From: Sphingomonas sp. 7/4-4
Lineage (GTDB): Bacteria; Pseudomonadota; Alphaproteobacteria; Sphingomonadales; Sphingomonadaceae
Length of the DNA stretch: 64,000 nt
NCBI RefSeq assembly: GCF_027941955.1
Contig: NZ_CP115960.1
Location: 248,001 to 312,000, forward strand
Direction of reading: 5' to 3'
The translations under genes and the position numbers were made by a program. The stretch's first letter is position 1. Every line of letters begins with the position of its first letter. Shown here one piece after another: positions 7,831 through 17,527 of the stretch. The notes below the pieces were generated by a model. That model was not told the DNA's origin. It was given only the letters and a program-made list of their open reading frames with translations, and ran no database searches.

Positions 7831-9596
7831 TGGCGGCGGCGAAATCTTCGGTGGCGACGTCCGCTAAGGGTAAGCTCAAAAAGGCGAAGAAATCGCCGTT
7901 GTCGGCGACTGAGAAGGCCGCCAACAAGTTGAAGGCCGACCATCGCTCGATGATTCGCGCGTCTTTCACCCGGGCGGGATTTCATCGTGTGACGGGCGTG
8001 AGCGACCGCGAGTTCGTCTACGACAACCAGAAGTCTGACCTAGATGATATTTTCGTCTATGAGAACGTCATCATTCTCGCCGAATACACCTGCGCGCAGC
8101 CTTCGGGTGTCGGTGAGCATCTAAAGAACAAAAAGCATATCTACGATAAGATATTGGCCGATCCGGAAGCGTTTCTGACATTTCTGGCGAACAAATTCCC
8201 GGCCAGCGCGGAGCAGCTGGCGAAGGCCTATCATGTGCAGCAGGCGATTGTGAAAATCATCTACTGCTCGCGCCATGACTTCGAGGAGAGGCACAAGGTC
8301 AATGTGCCCGCCCCAGTCTATTTGGACTATCCGGCAGTTCGATATTTTGCAGCAGTCTCTGATGCAGTTCGCAAATCTTCGCGCTTCGAGCTGCTCCACT
8401 TCCTCGGCATCAATGACGCGCAGGTCGGCGTAAATGGCAAGATCGAGGTGAGCAGCCGCTCAAAGGATTATTCGGGATCTCTGCTCCCCGAGGCACATTC
8501 GCATTTCGACAAAGGCTTCAAGATCGTCACCTTCTATGCCGATCCCGATGCACTGCTCCGCACGGCTTATGTGCTGCGCAAGGACGGCTGGCGGGATTCG
8601 ATGAATCTTTATCAGCGGATGATCTCAAAGCAAAAAGTCGAATCAATCCGAACCTACCTGAAAAAGCAAAAGCGCGTCTTTATCAACAATATAATTGTCA
8701 CCCTTCCTCCAGAAGTTCGGCCGCTGAAAGGGCAGGAGACGGTTGATTCCGCTACGCTAAAGCAGACTGCGCCCGTCACTATCAAATTGCCCGAGAAGCC
8801 AAACAGCATCGGCATCATCGATGGTCAGCACCGCGTTTTTGCCTATCACGAAACGACCAAGGACGATCCGGAGATCGCGCTGCTGCGGGTCCAGCAAAAT
8901 CTTCTAGTTACCGGCATCATATATCCGGAAGGCGTTTCGGATATTGAACGGGAGAAATTCGAGGCGCGACTATTCCTCGAAATCAACTCGACCCAGACGA
9001 ACGCCAAGTCGCAGCTTAAGCAAGCAATCGGACTGGTGCTCGAACCCTTTTCGAGCGAATCGATTGCGGCGCGCGTTCTATCGCAGCTCGCAAAGACGGG
9101 ACCTCTACAAGGAGTGGTCGAGCAATATTTCTTTGATACGGACAAGCTCAAAACCGCGTCGATCGTCAGCTTCGGGCTCAAGCCGCTAGTGAAAACCAGC
9201 GGCACGGATTCGCTCTTTTCGATCTGGAGGCATTCGGCCCGCGATGATGTCGCGGAAGGCAGGAATGATGAGGCGCTTGCAGAATATGTGGGCTTCTGTG
9301 TCGTGATGATCAACAGGCTTCTGGTAGCAATTAGGAAAAACCTGTCGTCGGGCCGGTGGACGACCTCTGCTAAAGTAGAGAAGCGTGTCCTCGCTACGAC
9401 GTATGTGAATAGCTTCCTGATTACCCTCCGTTTGCTCATTAAGGCAGGGAATTCGCTGGCTGAAGCGGATCTTGAGAAGGCCCTTGCTGGTATAGATGAA
9501 TTTGACTTCAGCAAGTATCATTCAAGCCAGTACAAAAGAATGGCTGAGCAGATCGTTGAGATTCATTTTGGTATCAAATCAGAGGAGCCAGCATAG
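7830..9596 (+). CDS. DGQHR-domain protein with possible nuclease-like N-terminal domain
   Basis: 588-residue protein. The signature IIDGQHRVFAYHE (D331-R335) defines the DGQHR family, which includes DndB of phosphorothioation systems and is related in fold to ParB-like domains. Residues 1-35 are Lys/Ala-rich and basic. Residues about 36-110 (KSDLDDIFVYENVIILAEYT) have the spacing of a PD-(D/E)XK-like core (D72/D73, E85) but with Thr87 where Lys is usual; this reading is tentative. C-terminal helices include LFLEINSTQTNAKS, common after the DGQHR core. The ATG at 7830 overlaps the methyltransferase stop. Lower GC than neighbours. No dndC/D/E or iscS-like partner is in the window, so this looks like a stand-alone modification/defence pair. 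Function not known. Confidence 0.8.
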   Translation: MAAAKSSVATSAKGKLKKAKKSPLSATEKAANKLKADHRSMIRASFTRAGFHRVTGVSDREFVYDNQKSDLDDIFVYENVIILAEYTCAQPSGVGEHLKNKKHIYDKILADPEAFLTFLANKFPASAEQLAKAYHVQQAIVKIIYCSRHDFEERHKVNVPAPVYLDYPAVRYFAAVSDAVRKSSRFELLHFLGINDAQVGVNGKIEVSSRSKDYSGSLLPEAHSHFDKGFKIVTFYADPDALLRTAYVLRKDGWRDSMNLYQRMISKQKVESIRTYLKKQKRVFINNIIVTLPPEVRPLKGQETVDSATLKQTAPVTIKLPEKPNSIGIIDGQHRVFAYHETTKDDPEIALLRVQQNLLVTGIIYPEGVSDIEREKFEARLFLEINSTQTNAKSQLKQAIGLVLEPFSSESIAARVLSQLAKTGPLQGVVEQYFFDTDKLKTASIVSFGLKPLVKTSGTDSLFSIWRHSARDDVAEGRNDEALAEYVGFCVVMINRLLVAIRKNLSSGRWTTSAKVEKRVLATTYVNSFLITLRLLIKAGNSLAEADLEKALAGIDEFDFSKYHSSQYKRMAEQIVEIHFGIKSEEPA

Positions 9597-9622
9597 CGCA
9601 TCCAACCATTTTTGTCGGTTAG

Positions 9623-10079
9623 CTAACCGCCCCGCTTCACCGCCACCACCGCCGCATCCAGCGCCTGCAGGAAGCGCGAGCGATCCGCCGGCGCGAAGGG
9701 CTTTGGGCCGCCGAGCTGGTCGCCGCCGGCGCGAAGGTCGGCCATGATGGCTCGGGTGGCGATGGCGCTGCCGATCGAGCTGGTGGTGAAGGGCTTGCCG
9801 GTGGGGAGAGGACGCGGGCGCCGGCTTTCAGGGCGCGGTCGGCGAGGAGGATGTCGGCGGTGATCACGATCGCGCCGGGGGCGGATTGCTCGGCGATCCA
9901 GTCGTCGGCGGCGTCGAAGGCGTCGCTCACCACCTGCCGGGCGAGCAAGGGGTGCTGGGGCACGCGGAGGTGCTGGTTGCTGACCACGACCACGGGGACC
10001 TCGTGGCGGAAGGCGACCTTGTAGATCTCCTCCTTCACCGGGCAGGCATCGGCGTCGACTAGGATGCGGGGGTGGGCAT
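9623..10079 (-). CDS. UPF0178 (YaiI/YqxD) family protein, two apparent frameshifts
   Basis: About 152-residue NYN/PIN-like protein of unknown cellular role. The family signature [19 protein letters not shown] is at the start, followed by [15 protein letters not shown] and a C-terminal [19 protein letters not shown]. Two single-base losses interrupt it: a missing G in GGGGG at 10068-10072, which separates the ATG (10077-10079) from RILVDADAC, and a missing G in GGGG at 9803-9806, which separates ARVLSP from [12 protein letters not shown]. Stop TAG at 9623-9625. It converges with the DGQHR gene and marks the right side of the island. Confidence 0.82.
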
Positions 10080-10110
10080 CTGGGTTTCCCTTTCGGTGGC
10101 GCTTCAGCTT

Positions 10111-10290
10111 ATTCTCCTCTCCCTGTGGGAGAGGTAGCGAAGCTTGGCACCCCGGCCTTCGCCGGGGCTAGCGTAGCTGGGTGAGGGTTTCCCGCTATCG
10201 AGGGCCCGATCCCTCACCCAGCTCCGACTAGGGCCCGCTGAAGAAGCGGACCCAAGTCTACGCAACCCTCTCCCGATGGGAGAGGGAAGA
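10111..10290. repeat. Dispersed 175-bp palindromic repeat, copy 1
   Basis: Begins CTCTCCCTGTGGGAGAGGTAGCGAAGCTTGGCA and ends with ACCCTCTCCCGATGGGAGAGG, so its ends form inverted repeats; GGTGAGGG and CCCTCACC form an inner pair. A copy with the same outer blocks and GACTAGG..CCGCTGAAGAAGCGGACCCAAGTCTACGCAA core is at 57243-57410. Both sit after the 3' end of a gene. Probably a non-autonomous repeat that may serve as a transcription terminator. Confidence 0.8.
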
Positions 10291-10380
10291 GTTCCCGTTC
10301 GGCCTGAGCTTGTCGAAGGCCACCTGCGGTGCGCTTGCGGATGGCCGTCCTTCGACAGGCTCAGGGCGAACGGGTGTGGG
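10291..10380. repeat. Inverted REP-like pair (CTTCGACA / TGTCGAAG type)
   Basis: CCCGTTCGGCCTGAGCTTGTCGAAGG and, facing it, CCTTCGACAGGCTCAGGGCGAACGGG form a large inverted repeat of a class common in many proteobacterial genomes. It abuts the previous repeat, just after the corrected stop of the helicase gene, and may act as its terminator. Confidence 0.75.
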
Positions 10381-10383
10381 ACC

Positions 10384-12173
10384 TCAGCGCTGCGGCGGGG
10401 GCTTGCGGTGGGGTTTGGCCTTGTAGGGGGTCTGCGGGCGGCTGGGGTCCTGGCGGCGCAGGGTCGGGCGGCCTTCGCCCTGGTGCGGGGGCGGGGGCCG
10501 CTGTGGTGCGAGGGGCGGCCGCCGCCGCCGGAGCCCTGGTGGGGGCCGCGGGCGCCGCCGCCATGTTGCGGCGGGCCGTCGCGCGAGGGCTCGATGCGGA
10601 CGTCCTCGTCGCCTTCATGGGTGCGGGCGATCGCGGCGGCGAACTTGGCGGCGATGGCGCTGGGGACCTGGAAGAAGGTCTCGTTCGGGCCGATGCGGAT
10701 CGCGCCGATCTCGTTCTTGGTGATGTGGCCGCGGCGGCAGATCAAGGGCAGGATCCAGCGCGGATCGGCGTTCTGGCGGCGGCCGATGTCCATGTGGAAC
10801 CACGCGATATCGTCGAAGCCGGGGCGGTGGCGCTCCTGCTGCGCGGCGCGGCGGCCGTCGGGCGTCTGCTCGATCATCTCCTCGGGCTGCGGCATCGCGG
10901 CGCGGTGGGCGTGGACGAGCGCGGCGGCGATCTCCTGCGGCGTCTTCTCGGCGAGCAGGCGCTCGGCGAGGGCGGCATCCTCCTCGTCGGTCTCGACGGG
11001 GGCGAGGAGGGCCGCAAGGAGCCGCTCGCGATCATTGGCGCGGATCGCTTCGGGCGTCGGCGCGTCGATCCACTCGGCTTCGATGCGCGCGCCCTTGAGC
11101 ATCATCTCGACGCGGCGGCGGCGCGGATAGGGGACGAGGAGGACGGCGGTGCCCTTCTTGCCGGCGCGGCCGGTGCGGCCCGAACGGTGCTGGAGCGCCT
11201 CGGCGTCGCGCGGCAGCTCGACATGGATGACGAGGCTGAGGGTGGGGAGATCGATGCCGCGCGCGGCGACATCGGTGGCGACGCAGACCCGCGCCCTACG
11301 ATCGCGCAGGGCCTGGAGCGCGTGGTTGCGCTCGGACTGGCTGTGCTCGCCGGACAAAGCGACGGCGGAGAAGCCGCGCTCGACGAGGGTGGCGTGCAAG
11401 TGGCGGACATTGTCGCGGGTGGCGCAGAACAGCATCGCGGTCTCGGCTTCGTGGAAGCGGAGCAAGTTGATGACGGCGTGCTCGATGTCCGAGGGCGAGA
11501 TGGTGACGGCCTGATAGGCGATGTCGCCATGGCCGCGATCCTCGCCGACGGTCGAGATGCGCAGCGCATCCTTCTGGTAGCGGCGGGCGAGCGCGACGAT
11601 CGGCTTGGGCATCGTCGCGGAGAAGAGCAAAGTGCGGCGCTCGTTGGGCGTGGCGTCGAGGATATGCTCGAGATCGTCGCGGAAGCCCATGTCGAGCATC
11701 TCGTCGGCTTCGTCGAGCACGGCGGCCTTGAGTGCCGACAGGTCGAGCGCGCCGCGTTCGAGATGGTCGCGCAGGCGCCCGGGGGTGCCGACGACGATGT
11801 GCGCGCCGTGGCTGAGCTGGCGACGCTCCTTCGAGGCATCCATGCCGCCGACGCAGGTCGCGATGCGCGCGCCGGTGGGGCCGTAGAGCCAGATCAGCTC
11901 GCGGCTGACCTGGAGCGCGAGTTCGCGGGTGGGGGCGATGATCAGGGCGAGCGGTGCGCGCGCGGGGACGACGCGGCTGTCCTCGCCGAGCAATTCGCCG
12001 GCCATGGCGATGCCGAAGGCGACGGTCTTGCCCGAGCCGGTCTGGGCGGAGACGACGAGGTCGCGGCCCTTCGCTTCGGGTTCGAGGACGGCGGCCTGGA
12101 CGGGGGTGGGCGCGGAGTAATCACGCGCGGCGAGCGCTTCGGCGAGAAGCGCGGGGAGGTTCTGGAATTCCAT
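10384..12173 (-). CDS. DEAD-box ATP-dependent RNA helicase with DbpA-type RNA-binding domain, apparent frameshift near 3' end
   Basis: About 596-residue cytoplasmic RNA helicase. Motifs in order: Q motif (APTPVQ), AQTGSGKT (I), PTRELALQ (Ia), GTPGRL (Ib), DEADEMLD (II), SATMP (III), ATDVAARGIDLP (V), HRSGRTGRAG (VI). A C-terminal DbpA-like RNA-binding domain follows (HITKNEIGAIRIGPNETFF), then a Gly/Arg/Pro-rich tail. The literal frame reads on through adjacent repeats. Adding one G in the G5 run at 10487-10491 gives the basic tail RRQDPSRPQTPYKAKPHRKP and a TGA at 10384-10386, which I take as the true end. Start ATG 12173 (MEFQNLPALLAEAL). Likely in ribosome biogenesis or RNA decay. Confidence 0.9.
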
Positions 12174-12319
12174 GGAACCGCGCACATGGGGGTGCGGAGG
12201 AGGAAGGGCAAGCGAATTCGAGGTTAGCGGGGAAGTCTTGAGGCGGGCGGGGGATTAAGCGGCGGTTCAGTCGGCGGGGGAGAGGCTGGGTGGAAGGGCT
12301 CGAAAGGGGAGACTGGCGC

Positions 12320-12727
12320 ATGCGTGTGGTTGCGATCGGAGCAATTGTTCTGGCTGTCGTGGCGGCGGTGCCGGCCTCGGCGCAGATCGCCGGATCGATG
12401 CGGGGGCTTTCGGGTAGCAACGGCCCCTCGATCCGCGGCGATATCCGGCGACCGGTGCCGGTCGATCCGGGGCTGGTGCGCGGGGTTTCGGTGTCGCGCG
12501 AGGTCCGTGGGGTCCGGGAGGACATCGAGGCCGGGCGTAAGGCGGGGCAGCTCAGCCGGAGCGAGGCGCGGGTGCTGCGCCGCGAGGCTTATCGGATCGA
12601 ATCGATGCGTGCGCGCTTTTCGAGCGGCGGCTATACCGAGGCCGAAGTGGCGCTGCTGCGCGGCCGCACCGAGGCGCTGCGCAGCGCGACGGTGGCGAAA
12701 CGGACGCAGGGGCTGCAGGGCAAATAG
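12320..12727 (+). CDS. Exported protein of unknown function
   Basis: 135 residues with a clear signal peptide (MRVVAIGAIVLAVVAAVPASAQ). The mature part carries VREDIEAGRKAGQLSRSEAR and LRREAYRIESMRARF, a helical charged region similar to small periplasmic proteins annotated only as hypothetical in sphingomonads. The ATG at 12320 follows AAAGGGGAGA; an earlier in-frame GTG at 12290 would put charged residues before the signal. Converges with the flavoprotein gene five bases downstream. Confidence 0.75.
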   Translation: MRVVAIGAIVLAVVAAVPASAQIAGSMRGLSGSNGPSIRGDIRRPVPVDPGLVRGVSVSREVRGVREDIEAGRKAGQLSRSEARVLRREAYRIESMRARFSSGGYTEAEVALLRGRTEALRSATVAKRTQGLQGK

Positions 12728-12731
12728 CGGG

Positions 12732-13895
12732 CTAGAGCACCTGCGCGGCGGCCCAGCCGCTGGCCCAGGCCCATTGGAAATTATAGCCGCCCAGCCAGCC
12801 GGTGACGTCGACTGCCTCACCGATCACGTAGAGGCCGGGGACTTTGCGGGCTTCCATCGTCTGCGAGGAGAGGTCGGCGGTGCTGATCCCGCCGATCGTG
12901 ACTTCGGCCTTGGCGAAGCCTTCGGTGCCATTGGGGAGGAAGGGCCAGGCGGCGAGGCGGCGCTCGGCCTCCTGCAGCTTGCGATCGGGGAGGTTGGCGA
13001 GCTCGCCGGGGAGCGCGAGCTGTTCGGCCAAGGTCTCGGCGAGGCGATCGGGAAGGGCTTCGGCGAGGGTCTTGCGCAGCGTCGTGCGGGGGCGGGCGCG
13101 CTTGGCTTCGACCAGCCAGCTGGCGGGGCGGCCGGGGAGGAAATCGATATGGATCGGCTCGCCGTGACGCCAATAGCTCGAGATCTGGAGGATCGCGGGG
13201 CCCGAGAGGCCGCGATGGGTGAAGAGCGCGGCTTCGGGAAAGGCGGCCTTGCCGGCGCGGGCGATCACGTCGGTGGCGACGCCGGAGAGCTCGCGGAACA
13301 GCGCCTGGTCCGGGGGCAAAGTGAGCGGGACGAGCGCGGGGCGGGGCTCGACCACCTTGAGGCCGAAGCGGCGGGCGAGATCATAGGCGAAGCCGGTGGC
13401 GCCCATTTTGGGGATGGAGGGGCCGCCGGTGGCGATCACTAGCGCCGGGGCTTCGTCGTCGCCGACGCGGTAGCGGCCGTCGGCGTGCGCGATCTCACCG
13501 ACGGGTCGGCCGGTGCGGATCTCGACCTGGCCCGCTGCGCATTCGTCGAGCAGCATGTCGACGATCTGGCGGGCCGAGCCGTCGCAGAAGAGCTGGCCGA
13601 GCGTCTTTTCGTGCCAGGCGATGCGGTGGCGCTCGACCAAAGCGAGGAAGTCCTGCGCGGTGTAACGGCCGAGCGCGGACTTGGCGAAATGCGGGTTGGC
13701 CGAGAGATAGCGGTCGGGTGCGGTATGGATATTGGTGAAGTTGCAGCGGCCGCCGCCGGAGATGAGGATCTTCTTGCCGACTTCGGGCGCGTGATCGAGC
13801 AGCAGCACGCGGCGGCCGCGCTGGCCGGCGATGGCGGCGCACATCAGGCCGGCGGCGCCGGCGCCGAGGATGATGGCGTCGTAGGGTCTGTTCAC
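12732..13895 (-). CDS. HI0933-family (BaiN/YhiN-like) NAD(P)/FAD-dependent oxidoreductase
   Basis: 387-residue flavoprotein. The N-terminal Rossmann signature AIILGAGAAGLMCA binds FAD ADP; the family-specific GKKILISGGGRCNFTN follows at about residues 40-55, then VIATGGPSIPKMGATGFAYD. The C-terminus closes the FAD fold with GEAVDVTGWLGGYNFQWAWASG. Cytoplasmic. The physiological substrate of this group is mostly unknown; BaiN of gut bacteria reduces bile-acid intermediates, but that should not be carried over. Intact full length. Confidence 0.9.
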   Translation of the reverse strand: MNRPYDAIILGAGAAGLMCAAIAGQRGRRVLLLDHAPEVGKKILISGGGRCNFTNIHTAPDRYLSANPHFAKSALGRYTAQDFLALVERHRIAWHEKTLGQLFCDGSARQIVDMLLDECAAGQVEIRTGRPVGEIAHADGRYRVGDDEAPALVIATGGPSIPKMGATGFAYDLARRFGLKVVEPRPALVPLTLPPDQALFRELSGVATDVIARAGKAAFPEAALFTHRGLSGPAILQISSYWRHGEPIHIDFLPGRPASWLVEAKRARPRTTLRKTLAEALPDRLAETLAEQLALPGELANLPDRKLQEAERRLAAWPFLPNGTEGFAKAEVTIGGISTADLSSQTMEARKVPGLYVIGEAVDVTGWLGGYNFQWAWASGWAAAQVL

Positions 13896-13932
13896 GGATT
13901 CCCCCGCGCGTCGCGGCAGATTGGCGCACTCT

Positions 13933-14063
13933 CAATCCTCCCCCGCCAGGGGAGGTGTCAGCCGCAGGCTGACGGAGGGGCGGATGCCAGAACGCAGCGG
14001 CGTGCTTCCGCCCCTCCGTCGCGCTGCGCGCGCCACCTCCCCTGGCGGGGGAGGATTTGGGAA
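13933..14063. repeat. Dispersed palindromic repeat (AATCCTCCC family), copy 1
   Basis: Starts AATCCTCCCCCGCCAGGGGAGGTG and ends CACCTCCCCTGGCGGGGGAGGATT, so the ends are inverted repeats and the whole can fold into a long hairpin; inner arms GACGGAGGGGCGG and CCGCCCCTCCGTC also pair. Three further relatives are at 17398-17527, 24121-24311 and 31036-31167. Non-coding. Confidence 0.85.
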
Positions 14064-14075
14064 TGGCGGACACGC

Positions 14076-14255
14076 TCAATGCAGCTTGGCGATGCTCAGG
14101 CCGTCGAGCTTGGCGCGTTCCTTGACCGATTCCTCGCTGCGGGTCAGCGCCTTGGCGATCGCCCGCAGGGGCATGCCCTTCTTGGCGAGGGTGTGCAGCT
14201 TCTGGATCTCGTCGGTCCGCCAGGGCTGGCGGTGGCGTTCGAAACGCTCGGACAT
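14076..14255 (-). CDS. Small helix-turn-helix protein
   Basis: 59 residues: MSERFERHRQPWRTDEI, then QKLHTLAKKGMPLRAIAKAL and TRSEESVKERAKLDGL. The layout (acidic/basic helix, then AIAKAL..S..SVK..A) resembles a single SANT/GcrA-like HTH that reads W..DE...L..L...G.....IA..L.RS..AV. A DNA-binding role is inferred. Start ATG 14255 has AGGAG nine bases upstream; longer versions (to 14333) lack a sensible start site. Confidence 0.75.
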   Translation of the reverse strand: MSERFERHRQPWRTDEIQKLHTLAKKGMPLRAIAKALTRSEESVKERAKLDGLSIAKLH

Positions 14256-14578
14256 GCTCGTCTCCTGTTCAGTCCCGCAATGCCAGCCTGGCGGACTTGT
14301 GGCCAGTTCCAGGGGAAATTGCTCCATATCCACTGGAGGCGAAGATTTCTGTGGAAAAGCCCGGCGAACGGGGCCCGGGAAGACCGCAGCACCCGGATCT
14401 GGCCTCGATTTCGCACTCGACGAGTCGGGTACCGGGGAGTCGCAGACCGCCGGTTCATCGTCCGCCCGGCGGCCGATTCCGCCGCCGCGCTCGACTGAAA
14501 CGCGAACGGGGCGGGCCTCTTCCGAGACCCGCCCCGCTGCTGTCTGTCAGGCGTGCCGGCGTCTCGCCGGCGGCAGCC
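14256..14578. other. 323-base non-coding region
   Basis: No convincing gene. Contains a strong hairpin CGGGGCGGGCCTC / GAGACCCGCCCCG at 14507-14536, just downstream of the SWIB gene stop (minus strand), that probably ends its transcript. The rest shows nothing I can name. Confidence 0.5.
14507..14536 (-). terminator. Hairpin downstream of SWIB gene
   Basis: 13-base arms with one mismatch around a TTCC loop, placed about 43 bases after the SWIB stop codon on the minus strand. The following sequence (TTCGCGTTTC) is only weakly U-rich, so termination is likely but not certain. Confidence 0.5.
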
Positions 14579-14835
14579 TTACTTGACGTGCTTCGAGATG
14601 TGCTTGTTCATCTCGAACATCGTGACCTTGTCCGCGCCGAAGATCGGCTTCAGGGTCGCGTCAGCCAGAATTTCCCGCTTGTTTTCAGGGTTCTGGAGGT
14701 TGTTCTTCTTGATGTAGGCCCACATCTTGCTGACAATCTCGCTGCGGGGCAGATCGGCGGTGCCGACGATCTTGGCCAGCTCGGGCGAGGGGTAACCGGC
14801 TTGGCGATGCCACCGCGTGCTTTCGTCTCAGCCAT
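14579..14835 (-). CDS. SWIB/MDM2 domain protein, apparent frameshift
   Basis: About 85 residues after repair. N-terminus MAETKARGGIAKPVTP; then, after restoring one G in the GGGG at 14789-14792, SPELAKIVGTADLPRSEI, VSKMWAYIKKNNLQNPENKR, EILADATLKPIFGADKV and the end HISKHVK. This is the SWIB fold (a p53-binding-like cleft) known from eukaryotic chromatin remodelers, chlamydial DNA topoisomerases and small bacterial proteins. The role in this group of bacteria is unknown; chromosome binding is a reasonable guess. The DUF2945-like remnant ends 33 bases upstream on the same strand. Confidence 0.85.
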
Positions 14836-14867
14836 ATTCTTCGTCTCCTGTTCTGCCCGTTGCCGGG

Positions 14868-15061
14868 CTATTCCTTCGTCAGCGCCCCCGGCTTGTGGGA
14901 AGCCTTTCCGCCGTTGTCGCTCTCGACGATGTACTGCGGTTCGTGCTCGGATGCACGTACCTGACCCCTTTGATCGTGGTATCGCGCGTCTGTCTAGAGA
15001 GCAGTTTGCGGTGTGCGGCGCGTCCATGCGATTTCCTGGTCGCCTCGTCGCTCTCGTTCAA
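14868..15061 (-). pseudogene. Possible damaged DUF2945-like (hypervirulence-associated TUDOR) small gene
   Basis: The C-terminal frame reads EHEPQYIVESDNGGKASHKP GALTKE, close to the end of DUF2945 proteins (PQY.VESD..GK.A.HKP.AL). Upstream, in a neighbouring frame, KSHGRAAHRKLL and TRDTTIKG match the rest of that small domain. A missing G in the GGGG run near 14970 would join the frames. No good ATG or ribosome site is visible (TTG at 15061 is the best), and expected Trp/Gly residues appear as Arg, so it may be genuinely decaying. Confidence 0.4.
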
Positions 15062-15234
15062 ATGCGGTTTCGTCGAATTTATCCTGTAATTACAAATGCA
15101 AGACTCCTGTCGGCGTATCAGGTTGCGCTTCCGGAACGGTTCGTCGCGTTCGGGAGCCGCCTTGGCGGAAAGCGCAGGAGCCGTTGGATGCAGGCGCGGA
15201 CGCATGCTATCAAGGCGACGCTCAGAGGGGGATA

Positions 15235-15477
15235 ATGATGCGATTGCTGCTGGTTGGGGGATTGCTGGCTCTGACGGGGTGCGGCGGTGGCGGGACCACG
15301 GGCACCAATTATTCGGATCCGCCGCCCATGGCCGAGATCGTCGCGACACCGAGCCCCAAAGCCAGCGAAACGCCCGAAGCGCCTGCCGCTGCGGAGGAGT
15401 CCACGCCGGACAATGCCGCGGAACCTGCAGTGGACAACGCAGTGGATGCCGAGGCTGTGGCGAACACTACCGCATGA
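15235..15477 (+). CDS. Small lipoprotein of unknown function
   Basis: 80 residues. Lipoprotein signal MMRLLLVGGLLALTGC with lipobox LTGC (Cys16 lipidated). The mature part is low-complexity, Ala/Glu/Pro/Thr-rich and acidic (PEAPAAAEESTPDNAAEP), without recognisable domain. ATG 15235 (or the next ATG, 15238) follows AGAGGGGGAT. Probably outer-membrane attached and disordered. Followed by the leuA leader. Confidence 0.75.
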   Translation: MMRLLLVGGLLALTGCGGGGTTGTNYSDPPPMAEIVATPSPKASETPEAPAAAEESTPDNAAEPAVDNAVDAEAVANTTA

Positions 15478-15540
15478 CCGGGGCGCCTGAGCGGAGCGCC
15501 TGACCGGGAAATCGGGGCTTTGGCACCCCGTAGATCAACG

Positions 15541-15621
15541 ATGGTGGACAAAATCGCCGTGCCCGCTAACAAGGGCATCGTGACGAACGCGCTGCGCCTT
15601 CTGCGACTTATCCGCCCTTAG
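15541..15621 (+). CDS. Leader peptide for leuA attenuation
   Basis: A 26-codon reading frame beginning MVDKIAVPANKGIVTNA and ending LRLLRLIRP just before TAG. Four Leu codons (CTG, CTT, CTG, CTT) and one Ile lie in the last eight sense codons. The stop is inside the 5' arm of a 12-bp hairpin (15614-15625 with 15645-15656), so a ribosome stalled at the Leu codons would change folding. leuA starts 113 bases downstream. This is the classical layout of a leucine-sensing attenuator. No experimental evidence; inferred from codon content, hairpin and position. Confidence 0.75.
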   Translation: MVDKIAVPANKGIVTNALRLLRLIRP

Positions 15622-15711
15622 GGGCCGAACCGCTGCGCGCGCACGCCTCTAAGGGCAAACGGCCGAGGGCCAAAGAACTTCCAGCTTGAACTGGCACGCG
15701 CTACGGCGCGT
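15614..15711 (+). promoter_or_regulatory. leuA leader RNA hairpins (candidate attenuator)
   Basis: GCCCTTAGGGGC (15614-15625) pairs with GCCTCTAAGGGC (15645-15656), 12 pairs with one G-U. A second stem, ACGCGC TACG GCGCGT, is at 15696-15711, about 25 bases before the leuA start. The first arm contains the leader stop codon. No U-run follows either stem, so control could act on translation or through Rho rather than intrinsic termination. Confidence 0.6.
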
Positions 15712-15725
15712 CCGCGATCCCTTGA

Positions 15726-17392
<1,667 letters not shown>

Positions 17393-17397
17393 CCCAA

Positions 17398-17527
17398 ATC
17401 CTCCCTCGCGCAGCGGGGGAGGGGACCACGAAGTGGTGGAGGGGCTTGGCCGCGGGCGATGTGCTTGCGGCCAAGCCCCTCCGTCACGCTGCGCGTGCCA
17501 CCTCCCCGGTTCCCGGGGAGGATTTTT
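17398..17527. repeat. Dispersed palindromic repeat (AATCCTCCC family), copy 2
   Basis: Outer arms AATCCTCCCTCGCGCAGCGGGGGAGG and CCTCCCCGGTTCCCGGGGAGGATT; inner arms GGAGGGGCTTGGCCGC and GCGGCCAAGCCCCTCC pair. It fills the gap between the convergent leuA and dehydrogenase genes and probably terminates both. Confidence 0.85.

Noticed and set aside
7830-9596. A phosphorothioation (Dnd) system
   Set aside because: Only a DGQHR protein is present; none of the sulfur-transfer genes (IscS-like DndA, DndC, DndD, DndE) is in the window.
10104-10383. Helicase C-terminal extension through the repeats
   Set aside because: The translated REP-like sequence (SLSKDGHPQ, LSHRERR) is not protein-like. A single restored base gives a normal basic tail and a stop at 10384.
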